Shown here: one piece after another, positions 8,803 through 18,012 of the stretch
How positions within the stretch are numbered: position 1 is the first letter of the stretch
How the letters are laid out: the number at the start of each line of letters is the position of its first letter
The notes under the pieces: generated by a model
Database searches by the model: none
Seen by the model: the letters and a program-made list of their open reading frames with translations, nothing else
What the model was told of the DNA's origin: nothing
Program-made: the position numbers and the translations under genes
Source of the DNA: Bacteroidia bacterium
GTDB taxonomy: Bacteria; Bacteroidota; Bacteroidia; J057
DNA: 64,000 nt
NCBI GenBank assembly: GCA_033391075.1
Contig: JAWPMV010000002.1
Coordinates: 1 to 64,000 of the forward strand
Direction of reading: 5' to 3'

Positions 8803-10028
8803 AGAAGCTGATAGCTGGAAGCATATTCCTTTTCTTCTGTCTCTGTGGTTCCGCCCAGATTGATAGTTCGCTACTTATAAGGACACCGGTTGATACCTCC
8901 TTTCAAAAAAGCATGAATATGGATGCGGTTTACAATCGCCCTTTTCTGCAGGTGGGGAAAATGCCTGTTACAGTAGGAGGATATGTAGAAGCAGACTATC
9001 AATATATAGGCGAAGATGGTGTAACGGAAGGGCACAGTTTTCGAATCCCGCGCATGACACTTTTTGTTGCTTCTTCTATTCACCGAAAACTGAAATTTCT
9101 CTCTGAAATCGAATTGGAGGAAGGCGGTAAGGAAATTGCTATCGAGTTTGCGGCCTTAGATCTTGAATTACATCCTCTCCTCAATTTCAGGGGCGGGGTG
9201 ATCATGAATCCTATTGGTGCCTTTAATCAAAATCATGATGGACCGAAATGGGAATTTGTGGATCGTCCTATCGCTATGACCCAAATGCTTCCTGCCACCT
9301 GGAGCAATGTAGGTTTTGGGCTGTATGGAAAGCAGTATCATAAGCAATGGGCTTTGGGGTATGAAGTGTACCTAAGCAATGGCTTTGATAATTCGATCAT
9401 CAGCAATTCAGAAAACAAGACCTTTCTCCCTGCCTCTAAAGCCCATGCTGACCGTTTTGAGGAAAGCAGTAATGGCCAACCTTTGTTTACGGGTAAAGTG
9501 GCTGTTCGCCATCAGATGATCGGGGAGATCGGACTTTCTTATATGGGCGGGATTTATAACAAATTCGAAGAAGATGGATTAGTCCTGGATGAGAAAAGGC
9601 GAGTAGATGTGATTGCTGTTGACCTTAATACTACTATACCCCGAATATCAACCTACATAGTTGGAGAGTGGGCTTGGATCAAAATAAATGTTCCTGAGAC
9701 CTATACACAGCAATTTGGAAACCGTCAACATGGCGGGTTTATTGATATTGTCCAACCCATCCTAAAGCGAAAAATCTTTGGCTTTAAGCGGGCTGTCATC
9801 AATGTAGCTTGCCGATTGGAGTATATCGATTGGAACGCAGGAAATTTCAAGGAAACAGGAGGCAATATTTCAGATGATCTTTGGGCAGTTGTGCCTGGCA
9901 TCAGTTTCAGGCCTACTAGGCAAACTGTTTTTCGACTTAACTACCGATATATGCAGCAACAGGATATCCTTGGTAATCCGCCTGCTAAGATTGGTGGGAT
10001 TCAATTTGGGGTTTCTTCATATTTTTAA
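8799..10028 (+). CDS. Porin-like outer-membrane beta-barrel protein
   Basis: 409 aa with a clear Sec signal (IAGSIFLFFCLCGSAQ). The body is made of alternating beta-strands rich in aromatic and charged residues (GGYVEADYQYIGEDG, RIPRMTLFVASSIHR) and ends in a typical strand with a terminal aromatic (GGIQFGVSSYF). It resembles phosphate-selective-porin-like (OprP/O-type) barrels of Bacteroidetes. Translation is coupled to the Rieske gene (4-bp overlap). It is probably the outer-membrane partner of the di-haem/Rieske pair; the solute is unknown. The gene ends 17 bp before an IS6-family element. Confidence 0.8.
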   Translation: MKKLIAGSIFLFFCLCGSAQIDSSLLIRTPVDTSFQKSMNMDAVYNRPFLQVGKMPVTVGGYVEADYQYIGEDGVTEGHSFRIPRMTLFVASSIHRKLKFLSEIELEEGGKEIAIEFAALDLELHPLLNFRGGVIMNPIGAFNQNHDGPKWEFVDRPIAMTQMLPATWSNVGFGLYGKQYHKQWALGYEVYLSNGFDNSIISNSENKTFLPASKAHADRFEESSNGQPLFTGKVAVRHQMIGEIGLSYMGGIYNKFEEDGLVLDEKRRVDVIAVDLNTTIPRISTYIVGEWAWIKINVPETYTQQFGNRQHGGFIDIVQPILKRKIFGFKRAVINVACRLEYIDWNAGNFKETGGNISDDLWAVVPGISFRPTRQTVFRLNYRYMQQQDILGNPPAKIGGIQFGVSSYF

Positions 10029-10045
10029 ACTGAAAGGCATTATCT

Positions 10046-10670
10046 GGTCCTTTTGCAAATAATTTGGTTTGTATCTTAGATGGCAAATGCGATGATATAA
10101 GAAATTTTCTCAAGGATTCTCAGAAAGTAGATGAGACCTATATAAAAGTAAAAGGAGTATGGAAATATCTTTACAGAGCCGTGGAAAAACGGGGAAGAAC
10201 CATCGACTTTTATCTGTCTCACACTCGGAGTGCAAAAGCTCCAAAACGCTTTCTACAGAAAGCAATCAAAGAATTAAAGGATTGGCAACAGCCCTGTGTG
10301 ATTAATCCGGATCAAAATCCTAGCTATGGAGCAGCAAAAAAAATGTTGAAAGAAGAAAATCGTCTGGCAGAATTTAGTGAGCACCGAAAGGCCAAATACC
10401 TAAATAATATTATTGAGGCTGACCATGGGAAACTAAAGCGGCTAATCAAACCCACTCTAGGATTCAAATCCATGAAAACAGCCTATGCTACAATCAAGGG
10501 ATTTGAGACCATGCGTATGTTCAAAAAGGGGCAGTTTGATCTGTTTATGTATGGAGCGAAAAGCAAACTCATGGGTGAAATCCGCCTAGTCGACAGGCAG
10601 TTCGATTACTTCTAAAAAATGACCACCGGATAACAATCTTTTGCTTAATCTTGGTATTTGCAACAGAGCC
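10046..10670 (+). mobile_element. IS6-family element, internally deleted
   Basis: The left end GGTCCTTTTGCAAA (10046-10059) matches 11 of 14 bases of the IS6-type terminal repeat GGCTCTGTTGCAAA. The right end TTTGCAACAGAGCC (10657-10670) is its exact reverse complement. The element is 625 bp, against 835 bp for the intact copy at 59753-60587, so about 210 bp of the 5' half of the transposase gene is gone. No 8-bp target duplication is seen (CATTATCT versus CGAAAACG). Confidence 0.85.
10064..10615 (+). pseudogene. IS6-family transposase, 5'-deleted
   Basis: The 183-codon frame begins with about 19 unrelated residues. From about 10118 it matches the DDE domain of the intact copy: first D in KVDETYIKVKG, second D in INPDQNPSYG, E in EADHGKLKRLIK, ending RLVDRQFDYF. 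The helix-turn-helix and about 75 N-terminal residues are missing, so it should be unable to recognise ends by itself. The catalytic triad is otherwise intact and there is no internal stop. It lies 17 bp downstream of the porin-like gene and reads in the same direction. Confidence 0.85.
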
Positions 10671-10769
10671 CGAAAACGTACCCTTGCCTCTTTTTCATAG
10701 CGCAGATTCAAGAAAAAGTTCCAGATGCAGCTTGATTTTTGCCCCGCACATTTTTACGCTCTCCTAAAC

Positions 10770-12542
10770 TTATGCGTGAATAAGATCTACATGTTCTGCA
10801 TGTTCGACATGGGAGGACTTATTCATAAAGTAGAACCTTTGCCAATGCGAATGGGTAAACCTTTTTTCAAGTCCTCTGTTTTTGACAAATTCTTGGGAGG
10901 CTATATCTTCTAAACCAAAACAGAAATAGATTTGTGCGATTCCCAAGCTGTTACAATCTTTGATGATCTCCTGATAAAAAGCATCTAAGGTTTCCTGTGG
11001 CACCTTGTCTCCAAAGCCACAAAATCCGTAAGCAACATGACTATTTTCAGGGAATTGATGAGAATACTTCGCTCCAGGCAATTTAAGTTCATATTTACCA
11101 TTCCTCACCCAGACCAGAAAAACAAGTTTTCCATTTTGTGTCAGAGAGTATAATTTATCTCCTCTCGAAAAGCGTGTTAATGACTTTTGGAATAAGGTTT
11201 TTCTGGAAACATAGTACAGCGGTTCATGGTAGTTAACCAAGTCCGAGAAGTCATTCCTTTTAATCGCATAGGACTCTCCCAGACCTAAGGCCTCGGGAAT
11301 CCCTTGAGGTTTCATTACTTGAAAGACTCGATATTCATGCTTTCTTTGGATAAAGTTCAAACATAAATGAACCAATCCCTTTAACCCGCTTTTTGACAAC
11401 CTTTTGAGATATGCCCTCAGTTCGGTTTTCCAAAACTTGACATCATAATCATTTACTCCAGCTTTGGCGAACAAACGAAAACCGTTTTCTTTTAACCCAT
11501 GTTTCAAATCACCAAAAGCCTTGGCTCGCGCATTAAAGTAAAAGGTCATTTTTTTCACTTCCCGCATATGGTTTGCAAAGCGGCTTTTGTATCCGTCTTT
11601 TCCGGGAGTCAAGTCAATGAGTGTATATCCTTCTTCAGGCCCAGACTGCGCCAGCTCTATCAAGTGAAGTTTTCCCGGAGAATTTCGGCTTTCAGAAGGA
11701 TCGTAGCTTGTATAACCCGCTAGACAAAGTTCTTTGCCGTCTACATAGCCATGGTTAAAAGCAATAGGTTTGTCATCTAACCACAGTACAGAGAAATGAC
11801 TCATCTCTGGGAATTCCTGTAGAGCTATTAAAAAATCCGTTATATGAGGATCTGTTTCAAACAGTCTTTTTCCAAAGAGGGCTTCTTTTTTGAAATCACT
11901 TTGCCGGGAAAATTCCTTTAAAAGAAATTCCATCCTATCGGTTCCTGAAATGCGTTCGTATCGAAAATTCCCCCGTTCATTGTACTGACGGTAACATCGT
12001 TTTACGTTCGCCCGTTTCTTTATTTTTTTCAGCTTGGCAGGATTTTCCAAATTCCAAACAGGATCCGTAGCAATCTCTAAATGACAATAAATCCCATGTT
12101 TAGTCAAGGATTCTTTGTTAGTCCAGGAACTATTGGAGTCCGGAGCAACCCAACCCAATCGCCAATGTCCAAAAGAAAAATCTTTCTTTAAGGTTTTTAG
12201 GCAATGTATTCCAAATGATTCCTCATAATCTGCTTCAGCAATAAACCCATGGTACTCTGCAAGTTCATCACCTGCACAAACCACATAGTTCTTTTCTTTG
12301 TGTATAGCCAAAGGTAATAGACCCACCAATTCGTTGTCATCGTCCCAAGCTAAAAAAAGTAATGGGGTAAAAAATCCTGAGTAGCTTTTGTACCAAGTAG
12401 TTACAAAATCATAGCCTTGAAAAACTGAAAGCTTCGTTTGTATTTTTAATAATCTTTCCCAGTTGAGCTTAAGTGTTTCTTTCTCAATCTTATCAAAGAC
12501 TTCTGCCCCTTGATAAGACTGAAAAGTAAATTCCTTGTTCAT
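10770..12542 (-). CDS. GNAT-superfamily protein, BioF2/CelD-like, with a second C-terminal GNAT-like domain
   Basis: About 590 aa. The N-terminal half (about 30-360) resembles the BioF2/CelD-type acetyltransferase domain (PF13480): FLAWDDDNELVGLLPLA, AIHKEKNYVVCAGDEL, FSVLWLDDKPIAFNHGY, and a late LIDLTPGKDGYKSRF motif, typical of enzymes acting in exopolysaccharide or cell-wall modification. The C-terminal third (about 420-590) looks like a second, diverged GNAT fold. I prefer the ATG at 12542 (MNKEFTFQ) to the upstream in-frame ATG at 12563, because the bases between still read as the end of the neighbouring tail-fibre-like frame. Context is a surface-glycan region with acyltransferase and sugar methyltransferases. 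The acyl donor and acceptor are unknown. Confidence 0.7.
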   Translation of the reverse strand: MNKEFTFQSYQGAEVFDKIEKETLKLNWERLLKIQTKLSVFQGYDFVTTWYKSYSGFFTPLLFLAWDDDNELVGLLPLAIHKEKNYVVCAGDELAEYHGFIAEADYEESFGIHCLKTLKKDFSFGHWRLGWVAPDSNSSWTNKESLTKHGIYCHLEIATDPVWNLENPAKLKKIKKRANVKRCYRQYNERGNFRYERISGTDRMEFLLKEFSRQSDFKKEALFGKRLFETDPHITDFLIALQEFPEMSHFSVLWLDDKPIAFNHGYVDGKELCLAGYTSYDPSESRNSPGKLHLIELAQSGPEEGYTLIDLTPGKDGYKSRFANHMREVKKMTFYFNARAKAFGDLKHGLKENGFRLFAKAGVNDYDVKFWKTELRAYLKRLSKSGLKGLVHLCLNFIQRKHEYRVFQVMKPQGIPEALGLGESYAIKRNDFSDLVNYHEPLYYVSRKTLFQKSLTRFSRGDKLYSLTQNGKLVFLVWVRNGKYELKLPGAKYSHQFPENSHVAYGFCGFGDKVPQETLDAFYQEIIKDCNSLGIAQIYFCFGLEDIASQEFVKNRGLEKRFTHSHWQRFYFMNKSSHVEHAEHVDLIHA

Positions 12543-13161
12543 AAAGTTTATTAAGTCGGTCATTTCTATTATTACTCGCTATATAAGAAGCAATGGTCCA
12601 GTAATTACTCCCATTTTTATTATCAAATATTATCCAGGCATAATTATTTTCATCTTCATTTAGAAACAATTGCGGATCAGAGAGAGAACTATTATATGAA
12701 AGTTCCAGTTGTGCAGTAGGAGCATTCGTTCCTATGCCTACATCGCCACCGTTATAATAAGCAATAGTTCCATTCTCACTCCAAATACTTGAACCAGAAT
12801 TGTCATTGGCCGATTGACTTCCATTCCACTTTAATACTTGCCCAGATAAAGGAGCTGTAGCAGCAACGGTCTGTCCTTGTATGGCAGCTACATTCGGATT
12901 GGGATAAGTCCCGGATAAATCTCCCCCGGCAGATGCGCCTACAACAATATCATCTCTTGCATTTATATCTCCCGTACTTGAAATAACACTGCCATTGGTA
13001 TTTATTCCTGCTCCTACTGTATAAGTCGTCCCTGTTGGCAAGGTTATACTCCGAGGGGCGGTATTTTCAGCACAAGACAAATAAATCAGTGCAAGAGTGT
13101 GGTTTTGGAAACAGACATTTTTTTCCAGTACAAGACCAAAAGATTTGGTAGTCCCAATCAT
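12493..13161 (-). pseudogene. Tail-fibre/adhesin-like protein fragment
   Basis: 222-codon frame without a credible signal peptide. Its middle is the repetitive Bacteroidetes adhesin or tail-fibre type: GGDLSGTYPNPNVAAIQG, then APLSGQVLKWNGSQ, then GGDVGIGTNAPTAQLEL. Such proteins are normally exported, longer, and end in a chaperone or sorting domain. Here both ends look replaced: the first about 30 residues do not fit, and the last about 20 overlap the 5' end of the acetyltransferase gene in another frame. The best reading is a relic broken when the neighbouring gene was joined in near 12545. Expression is unlikely to give a working protein. Confidence 0.6.
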
Positions 13162-13259
13162 ATTCTTCTATTTTTTGCATTACACCCCTAAATGTGTAGA
13201 ATTTTGACTGCTTCATCTGCAATCGAACAGAAATAACTTCAACTTTAATATTGAAATTC

Positions 13260-15455
13260 CTATTCGATCATTAGTTTATTCATCTTTATAGAATCATCCT
13301 CATAAACAACAACAATATAAAAGCCTGGACTCAATTGTGAGAGATCTAGACTAAAAGAGATAATTCCATTTTCTGAAAAAACACTGTCTGAGAAGTAAAT
13401 TTTTCCATCGACTCCAATTACTTTAAATTCCGATTGCTCTTGCAAAGTCTCAAGCTGAATATTAAGCTCTTCATTAGCTGAAATAGGATTGGGATATATA
13501 AATGATTGTGGGGGTTCTAGCCCAGGGGAATATAGACCTTGGAATAATTTTTTTGCCTTTGTAAATGCTTCTACCCCAATTTTTTCTCCAATCAATCTAC
13601 CTGGGATATCATCAGCAGGGGGATGAATACCTCCCCAAATTCTTGAAAGACTGGTTTGATCTGAGGCATCTCGATATGTTGCCCATTGTAAAATTATATC
13701 TTGACTTGGTCCTTCTTCAAATACTAAAAATTCATTCTTCTTTGCTACAAATTCACCAATTCCTCCTGGGAAAAAAGGATCTCCTGTAAGTAAGGTAAGC
13801 ACCTCTGCCGCAGCACGAGAAAAGGTTGAGTGGCCTGAGATATATCCTGCAAAGTTTGGAGTTACAAAACTAGGCCTTTGGTACGGCCACCAATTTTCTG
13901 CTAGAATCCACCCTACACCTGCTTTACTAGTATCAGGATCTATTATAAATTCAGGTCCCTTCCATGCTTTTAATTTAATTTTACCTATATGTTGACCTTG
14001 GACTCCCGCCAAGGGATCGCCTTCCTGAACAATTTCAATTTTCCCTGCTTCCAAGGGCAATCCATCAGGATCATAATTGAGGAGATTAGGATCACTGGAT
14101 TGTCCACGAACTCCCATCCACCTAATTGCTGAAATAGGTCTTACATAGTCGTAATATCCTTTTATTCCCCATGATGCAATCGCAGCATCATGCATTGCTC
14201 CAGCCAGGGTTAAATACGATTTAACGTCCCACTCCAATGCTGATAATTCTTGGCCTTGTCCTTCGAACTTCCTTTCGAAAAGTGGATGATCAATTACATA
14301 GTTTAAAATCGTAAACCAATGTCCGGGTGGGGTTTCGGAATCAGGCCCATCTGCCCAAAACTCTGCCAGCACTCGTGTATAATCTCCTCTAAGTACCCAT
14401 TGAGGATCGTAAGGAGAACCAGTATAAGGGTTGATTGAGTGTCCATTTCCAATGTCTCCGCCTTCATAACGGTTATAAAATGATTTCAACCCTTCTGTCG
14501 TAGTGGGTAAGTTCTCGAGAGGAATATTACCTCTTGATGCTGGTGATATATCCCATAAAACAGAATCATTAGGGTCTAAATGTGAGGACCATAAAGCTAC
14601 TAATGAAAACCCCCATTGATAGTTGGTAAAGTCAGTATTTGATCGCTCTATGGGTAAATATGGCGGTGGGCCTGGATCATGATAAACATAGAAATCAGTA
14701 CCGAATTTCTCGAAGATTTTTACATCATCATTTTGCAACGCGAATGGTAATACTTTGCCCCATTCCGGACTCAAAAAAGGTGGTACGTCCCCTGGTATAG
14801 GGTTACCAGCTTGATCAATAAAAATGTCAAATGTCAGTGGCTGCCATTTATTGGGATCTGTTATGAAAGGATTTCCTGGATCGTTCGGATCCATTGGGAA
14901 ATTACTGGGTACATAATATTCATTTCTGTAATTTTCCTCTTCATTAGAATAGTCATTGGAACCATAATCAATCAACCCTTGGCCGATATAATTTCCCAGT
15001 CCAGATAGGCTCCCATTTGTATAATTTATAGACAGATTATTGGGATCATAGCCAAGAGAACGAAGTAGAGAATCACATTTAGAGATAGTTTCAATAGACC
15101 CAGGTGAATTTCGAAATCTATACCTCAATAATCTAGCCAATGCATAGCTCATGATTTCCTCTCGGCCTTTTTTAACATCCCCTTCATAATTAAACCCCTC
15201 AAACCCTAGGGTGAAATTATGTACAGTTTTTCCCAATAGATAAGTTTCTGAATTTTCAGATAAAACAGCCCATGCATCATACATAGCTATTGAGGTATGG
15301 AAAAGATTTCTGGCATGGACAGTTGGTCTTGCAAAATCATTTCTAATTCCTTCAAGTAGAACCTCATTCCATTTACGGGCCACAGAATGCTGTGATTTTG
15401 ATACTGATGAAAATAGTACTAAGAATAGAAATATAATGAATCTTACATTTTGCAT
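13260..15455 (-). CDS. Secreted vanadium-haloperoxidase/PAP2-superfamily protein with T9SS sorting domain
   Basis: 731 aa: a Sec signal (about 1-21, ending SVSKSQ), then a long helical domain of the vanadium-dependent haloperoxidase type. The active-site signature is SGHSTFSRAAAEVL at about residue 537, with GGIHPPADDIPG about 65 residues later, which supplies the conserved His. The C-terminal about 80 residues (PNPISANEELNIQL to MNKLMIE) are a type A sorting domain, so the protein should cross the outer membrane by type IX secretion. The family binds vanadate and oxidises halides with peroxide, or acts as an acid phosphatase; which applies here is not decided. It has its own transcription unit, with the acyltransferase gene upstream on the same strand. 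Confidence 0.85.
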   Translation of the reverse strand: MQNVRFIIFLFLVLFSSVSKSQHSVARKWNEVLLEGIRNDFARPTVHARNLFHTSIAMYDAWAVLSENSETYLLGKTVHNFTLGFEGFNYEGDVKKGREEIMSYALARLLRYRFRNSPGSIETISKCDSLLRSLGYDPNNLSINYTNGSLSGLGNYIGQGLIDYGSNDYSNEEENYRNEYYVPSNFPMDPNDPGNPFITDPNKWQPLTFDIFIDQAGNPIPGDVPPFLSPEWGKVLPFALQNDDVKIFEKFGTDFYVYHDPGPPPYLPIERSNTDFTNYQWGFSLVALWSSHLDPNDSVLWDISPASRGNIPLENLPTTTEGLKSFYNRYEGGDIGNGHSINPYTGSPYDPQWVLRGDYTRVLAEFWADGPDSETPPGHWFTILNYVIDHPLFERKFEGQGQELSALEWDVKSYLTLAGAMHDAAIASWGIKGYYDYVRPISAIRWMGVRGQSSDPNLLNYDPDGLPLEAGKIEIVQEGDPLAGVQGQHIGKIKLKAWKGPEFIIDPDTSKAGVGWILAENWWPYQRPSFVTPNFAGYISGHSTFSRAAAEVLTLLTGDPFFPGGIGEFVAKKNEFLVFEEGPSQDIILQWATYRDASDQTSLSRIWGGIHPPADDIPGRLIGEKIGVEAFTKAKKLFQGLYSPGLEPPQSFIYPNPISANEELNIQLETLQEQSEFKVIGVDGKIYFSDSVFSENGIISFSLDLSQLSPGFYIVVVYEDDSIKMNKLMIE

Positions 15456-15504
15456 GTCGTTATTTTTTTGATAACATCAAAAATAGGAAAGGAAATTACA
15501 TTTC

Positions 15505-16581
15505 CTAGATCCCCGATCTAATTAACCATTTCCCAACTTTTTGCATCGGCTGTTCAATCAACTTATAGGATACATAAGAAATAGGAATGGTTATGATTAA
15601 AACGGTAAATAATCGAAAAATGTAATTTATAATGGCCCAAAGAGGATTAGTTGGCTGGATAAAATCGAGAAAATTCCAGTATCCCAACCAATAAAGTACG
15701 GCAAAATGTACTAAATATGCCCCATAGCTAATTGTACCTAAAAATTGAAGGGGTGAATTGACTATAAATTTGAACTCATATTTTGAGAGGGCCAAAAGCA
15801 ATAGCAAAAAACCCAACCCAAATGCTATGTTAGGTGGTATTAGCTTGGGCCAAATCATGGTAGCTAAGAATAAGCCTGCCAAAGATCCTAAGTTAAATTT
15901 TGATACACTTATATCTCTTTTTATTACGATAAAGTAGGCGATAATTCCACAGCCAAATACAGGTAATTGAGCAGGTAAGTAAAGATTTAAATAGGCCTTC
16001 CATAATTCAATCTCCTCAATGGGTGGGTACTGATACCCTATCGCTTTGAGGATTTGTGCCAAAACAAAGGTGCCTAAGGTGAAGTGAATCGCTTGGTTCA
16101 AATTTTTAATTCGACCTATTAGCATAGGGATTAGTAAATAAAACATCATTTCAGCGGTGATAGACCAGCCTCCAGGGACTACACTTGTAATCCATGTTGG
16201 GCGTACCCCGTGAATGAATAATACATTTGCTAAAATATTCCAAGGCGTTACGAAGGGTTCATTTCCCAACCAGAAACGGCCCCCGAAACCATCTTGCCAT
16301 AAATAGTAAGCAATGCCGATGTAGTAAAGAGGGGCAATTCTAAAATATCGTCGAATAAAGAAATTCCGAACAACTTTCCTTTCTTTTTCCAAACGGTATT
16401 GATATGACAAAAAAAGCGTGAATGCACTGACTACAAAAAAAAGTTGTACTCCTCGTTCTCCCTGGCTTATTAAGGCATCAAAAAAATCGGGATATTCATT
16501 GAAGCCATAGCTGCCTGTGTTTACAATCATAACCCCTAAAATAGCAAGTCCTCGTAACGCATCGATATAATTTAGTTTCAT
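15505..16581 (-). CDS. Acyltransferase 3 family membrane protein (OafA/YrhL-like)
   Basis: 358 aa with about ten hydrophobic helices. It starts with the family hallmark YIDALRGLAILGVMIVNTG, followed by an FVVSAFTLFLSY-type second helix and the RRYFRIAPLYYIG motif (about residues 85-100). The C-terminus ends with a typical YKLIEQPMQKVGKW. These inner-membrane enzymes move acyl groups onto polysaccharides, lipids or peptidoglycan. No SGNH domain is attached. Its start is 20 bp downstream of the end of the first C-methyltransferase gene on the same strand, consistent with a glycan-decoration operon. Confidence 0.9.
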   Translation of the reverse strand: MKLNYIDALRGLAILGVMIVNTGSYGFNEYPDFFDALISQGERGVQLFFVVSAFTLFLSYQYRLEKERKVVRNFFIRRYFRIAPLYYIGIAYYLWQDGFGGRFWLGNEPFVTPWNILANVLFIHGVRPTWITSVVPGGWSITAEMMFYLLIPMLIGRIKNLNQAIHFTLGTFVLAQILKAIGYQYPPIEEIELWKAYLNLYLPAQLPVFGCGIIAYFIVIKRDISVSKFNLGSLAGLFLATMIWPKLIPPNIAFGLGFLLLLLALSKYEFKFIVNSPLQFLGTISYGAYLVHFAVLYWLGYWNFLDFIQPTNPLWAIINYIFRLFTVLIITIPISYVSYKLIEQPMQKVGKWLIRSGI

Positions 16582-16600
16582 GTATTTTAATAAAAATGAG

Positions 16601-17824
16601 CTAGAGAATCCAAAACTCGGGATGTTGACCCAAGGACCTCACCTGGGAAATAATCTCATCTGCGTAGGTAGGATTGCTTATCAAAACAAGGTCTGGCTTA
16701 TATGTGAGGACAAATTCCGGAGCTACTACCTTTTGTCCACTTCCTGGCAAATACTTTCCATGACGTCTTGCATTAATGTCTACAATGAATGGTATAAGAT
16801 CATTGGCATCAAATACATTAAAGAAAGTAACTGCTCTAGTCCCCGCCCCCCAAGCTAAGACCTTTTTATGCTCAAGTTGAAGTTGGTGTAATCGTTTATC
16901 TGTTTCTGATTTTAACTTTTGGAATGCTTGATTCAGCCGAATAGTTTTCTCTTTTAAGTTCTTATTTACGTTTCGCTGGAGTTCGCGAATTTCAGCTATA
17001 CTTAGCAGCGAGGAAGTTGGACGTGCTTCTATTGCCAAATAATTGTTTTCCCAGCAGGAATAAATATCTAATACTTCAAATCCGCATAAACTGAATATGT
17101 ACGTCAGGGATTCCTTTGTAAAGCAGGATCGATGTTCATAGCCAAAACTGTATATACTTAATTCGTCAAGAATATTGTTGGTATTAGGAACTTCAAAATA
17201 AACAATTGGATTTTCGCTAGATCCTAAATTTTCCCTGACCATCTTCAGAAAGGTGATTGGCTCAGAAATCAAATCTAGAAGAAGGCGACAAACCAAAAAG
17301 TCTGGCTGTAAATAGTGATAGTTACTACTATAATAAGCTCGAATAAATTTCAACCTATTTTGCGTTTCCTTTTCAATTAATTTATTCTTAGGTCCTGGAT
17401 CAAAACCTATTCCTATATTGTTCCCTTTTCTACAAATTTCCTGTAAGAAATATCCTTCTCCACACCCTACTTCTATTATCTTTTTTCCATATAGATTATA
17501 TTTTTTGATTAATCGGTCTGTCAGCTGATCTATATATATTTGATAAGAAGAAGATTCGGCTAAAGAAAAATCATTTGAATCAAATTTCAGCTTTTCTAAA
17601 TTATGCCCTTCATTGCAGATGAATCCGCAAGCATCGCAGTATGAAAGAATTATATCACTTCTTGAAACCATAGAGGCTCGCTTTGGTGAAGGACTAAAAA
17701 CACCACTCTGAGTAGGGATTTGTGGAAGACGGAAGAAAGGATTGGCTTTATTTTTGCCACATAATGAACACATAGGGGAAATAGAGTCTTCCTGAGAAAC
17801 TATTCTTATATTTTTAGTAGTCAT
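16601..17824 (-). CDS. Zinc-finger C-methyltransferase-like protein, paralog 1
   Basis: 407 aa with the three-part layout of sugar C-methyltransferases (NovU/TylC3-like). An N-terminal zinc-binding segment has CSLCG (about 19) and YCDACGF (about 57). A class I SAM-binding domain has motif I IIEVGCGEGYFL (about 119). A C-terminal domain has VLAWGAGTRAVTFFN and RRHGKYLPGSGQ (about 320-365). The family methylates nucleotide-linked deoxysugars. Two close paralogs lie at 36770-37966 and 38218-39396. The gene is divergent from the sigma factor at 18013 and ends just before the acyltransferase. The exact sugar is not deducible. Confidence 0.85.
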   Translation of the reverse strand: MTTKNIRIVSQEDSISPMCSLCGKNKANPFFRLPQIPTQSGVFSPSPKRASMVSRSDIILSYCDACGFICNEGHNLEKLKFDSNDFSLAESSSYQIYIDQLTDRLIKKYNLYGKKIIEVGCGEGYFLQEICRKGNNIGIGFDPGPKNKLIEKETQNRLKFIRAYYSSNYHYLQPDFLVCRLLLDLISEPITFLKMVRENLGSSENPIVYFEVPNTNNILDELSIYSFGYEHRSCFTKESLTYIFSLCGFEVLDIYSCWENNYLAIEARPTSSLLSIAEIRELQRNVNKNLKEKTIRLNQAFQKLKSETDKRLHQLQLEHKKVLAWGAGTRAVTFFNVFDANDLIPFIVDINARRHGKYLPGSGQKVVAPEFVLTYKPDLVLISNPTYADEIISQVRSLGQHPEFWIL

Positions 17825-18012
17825 GTCAAAAATGAAATCAAAATCCTAGGAGGTCTCCTTGTGATAAAATATTTGGGAAAGCCAGAAAAATAAAGTTTAT
17901 AGTCTAAGTCGCAGATATGTTAAAAAAGGCTGCCAGTTATTGATAAAGAATCAATATTTATTTCAGTTCACGTTTCATAAATTATGGAGACTTTTAACAA
18001 ACTATATAGAAT

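Noticed and set aside
10725..10913. 62-codon plus-strand frame after the first IS6
   Set aside because: It lies mostly over the 3' end of the acetyltransferase gene on the other strand, has no motif and has a Cys/Phe-rich composition typical of an antisense frame.
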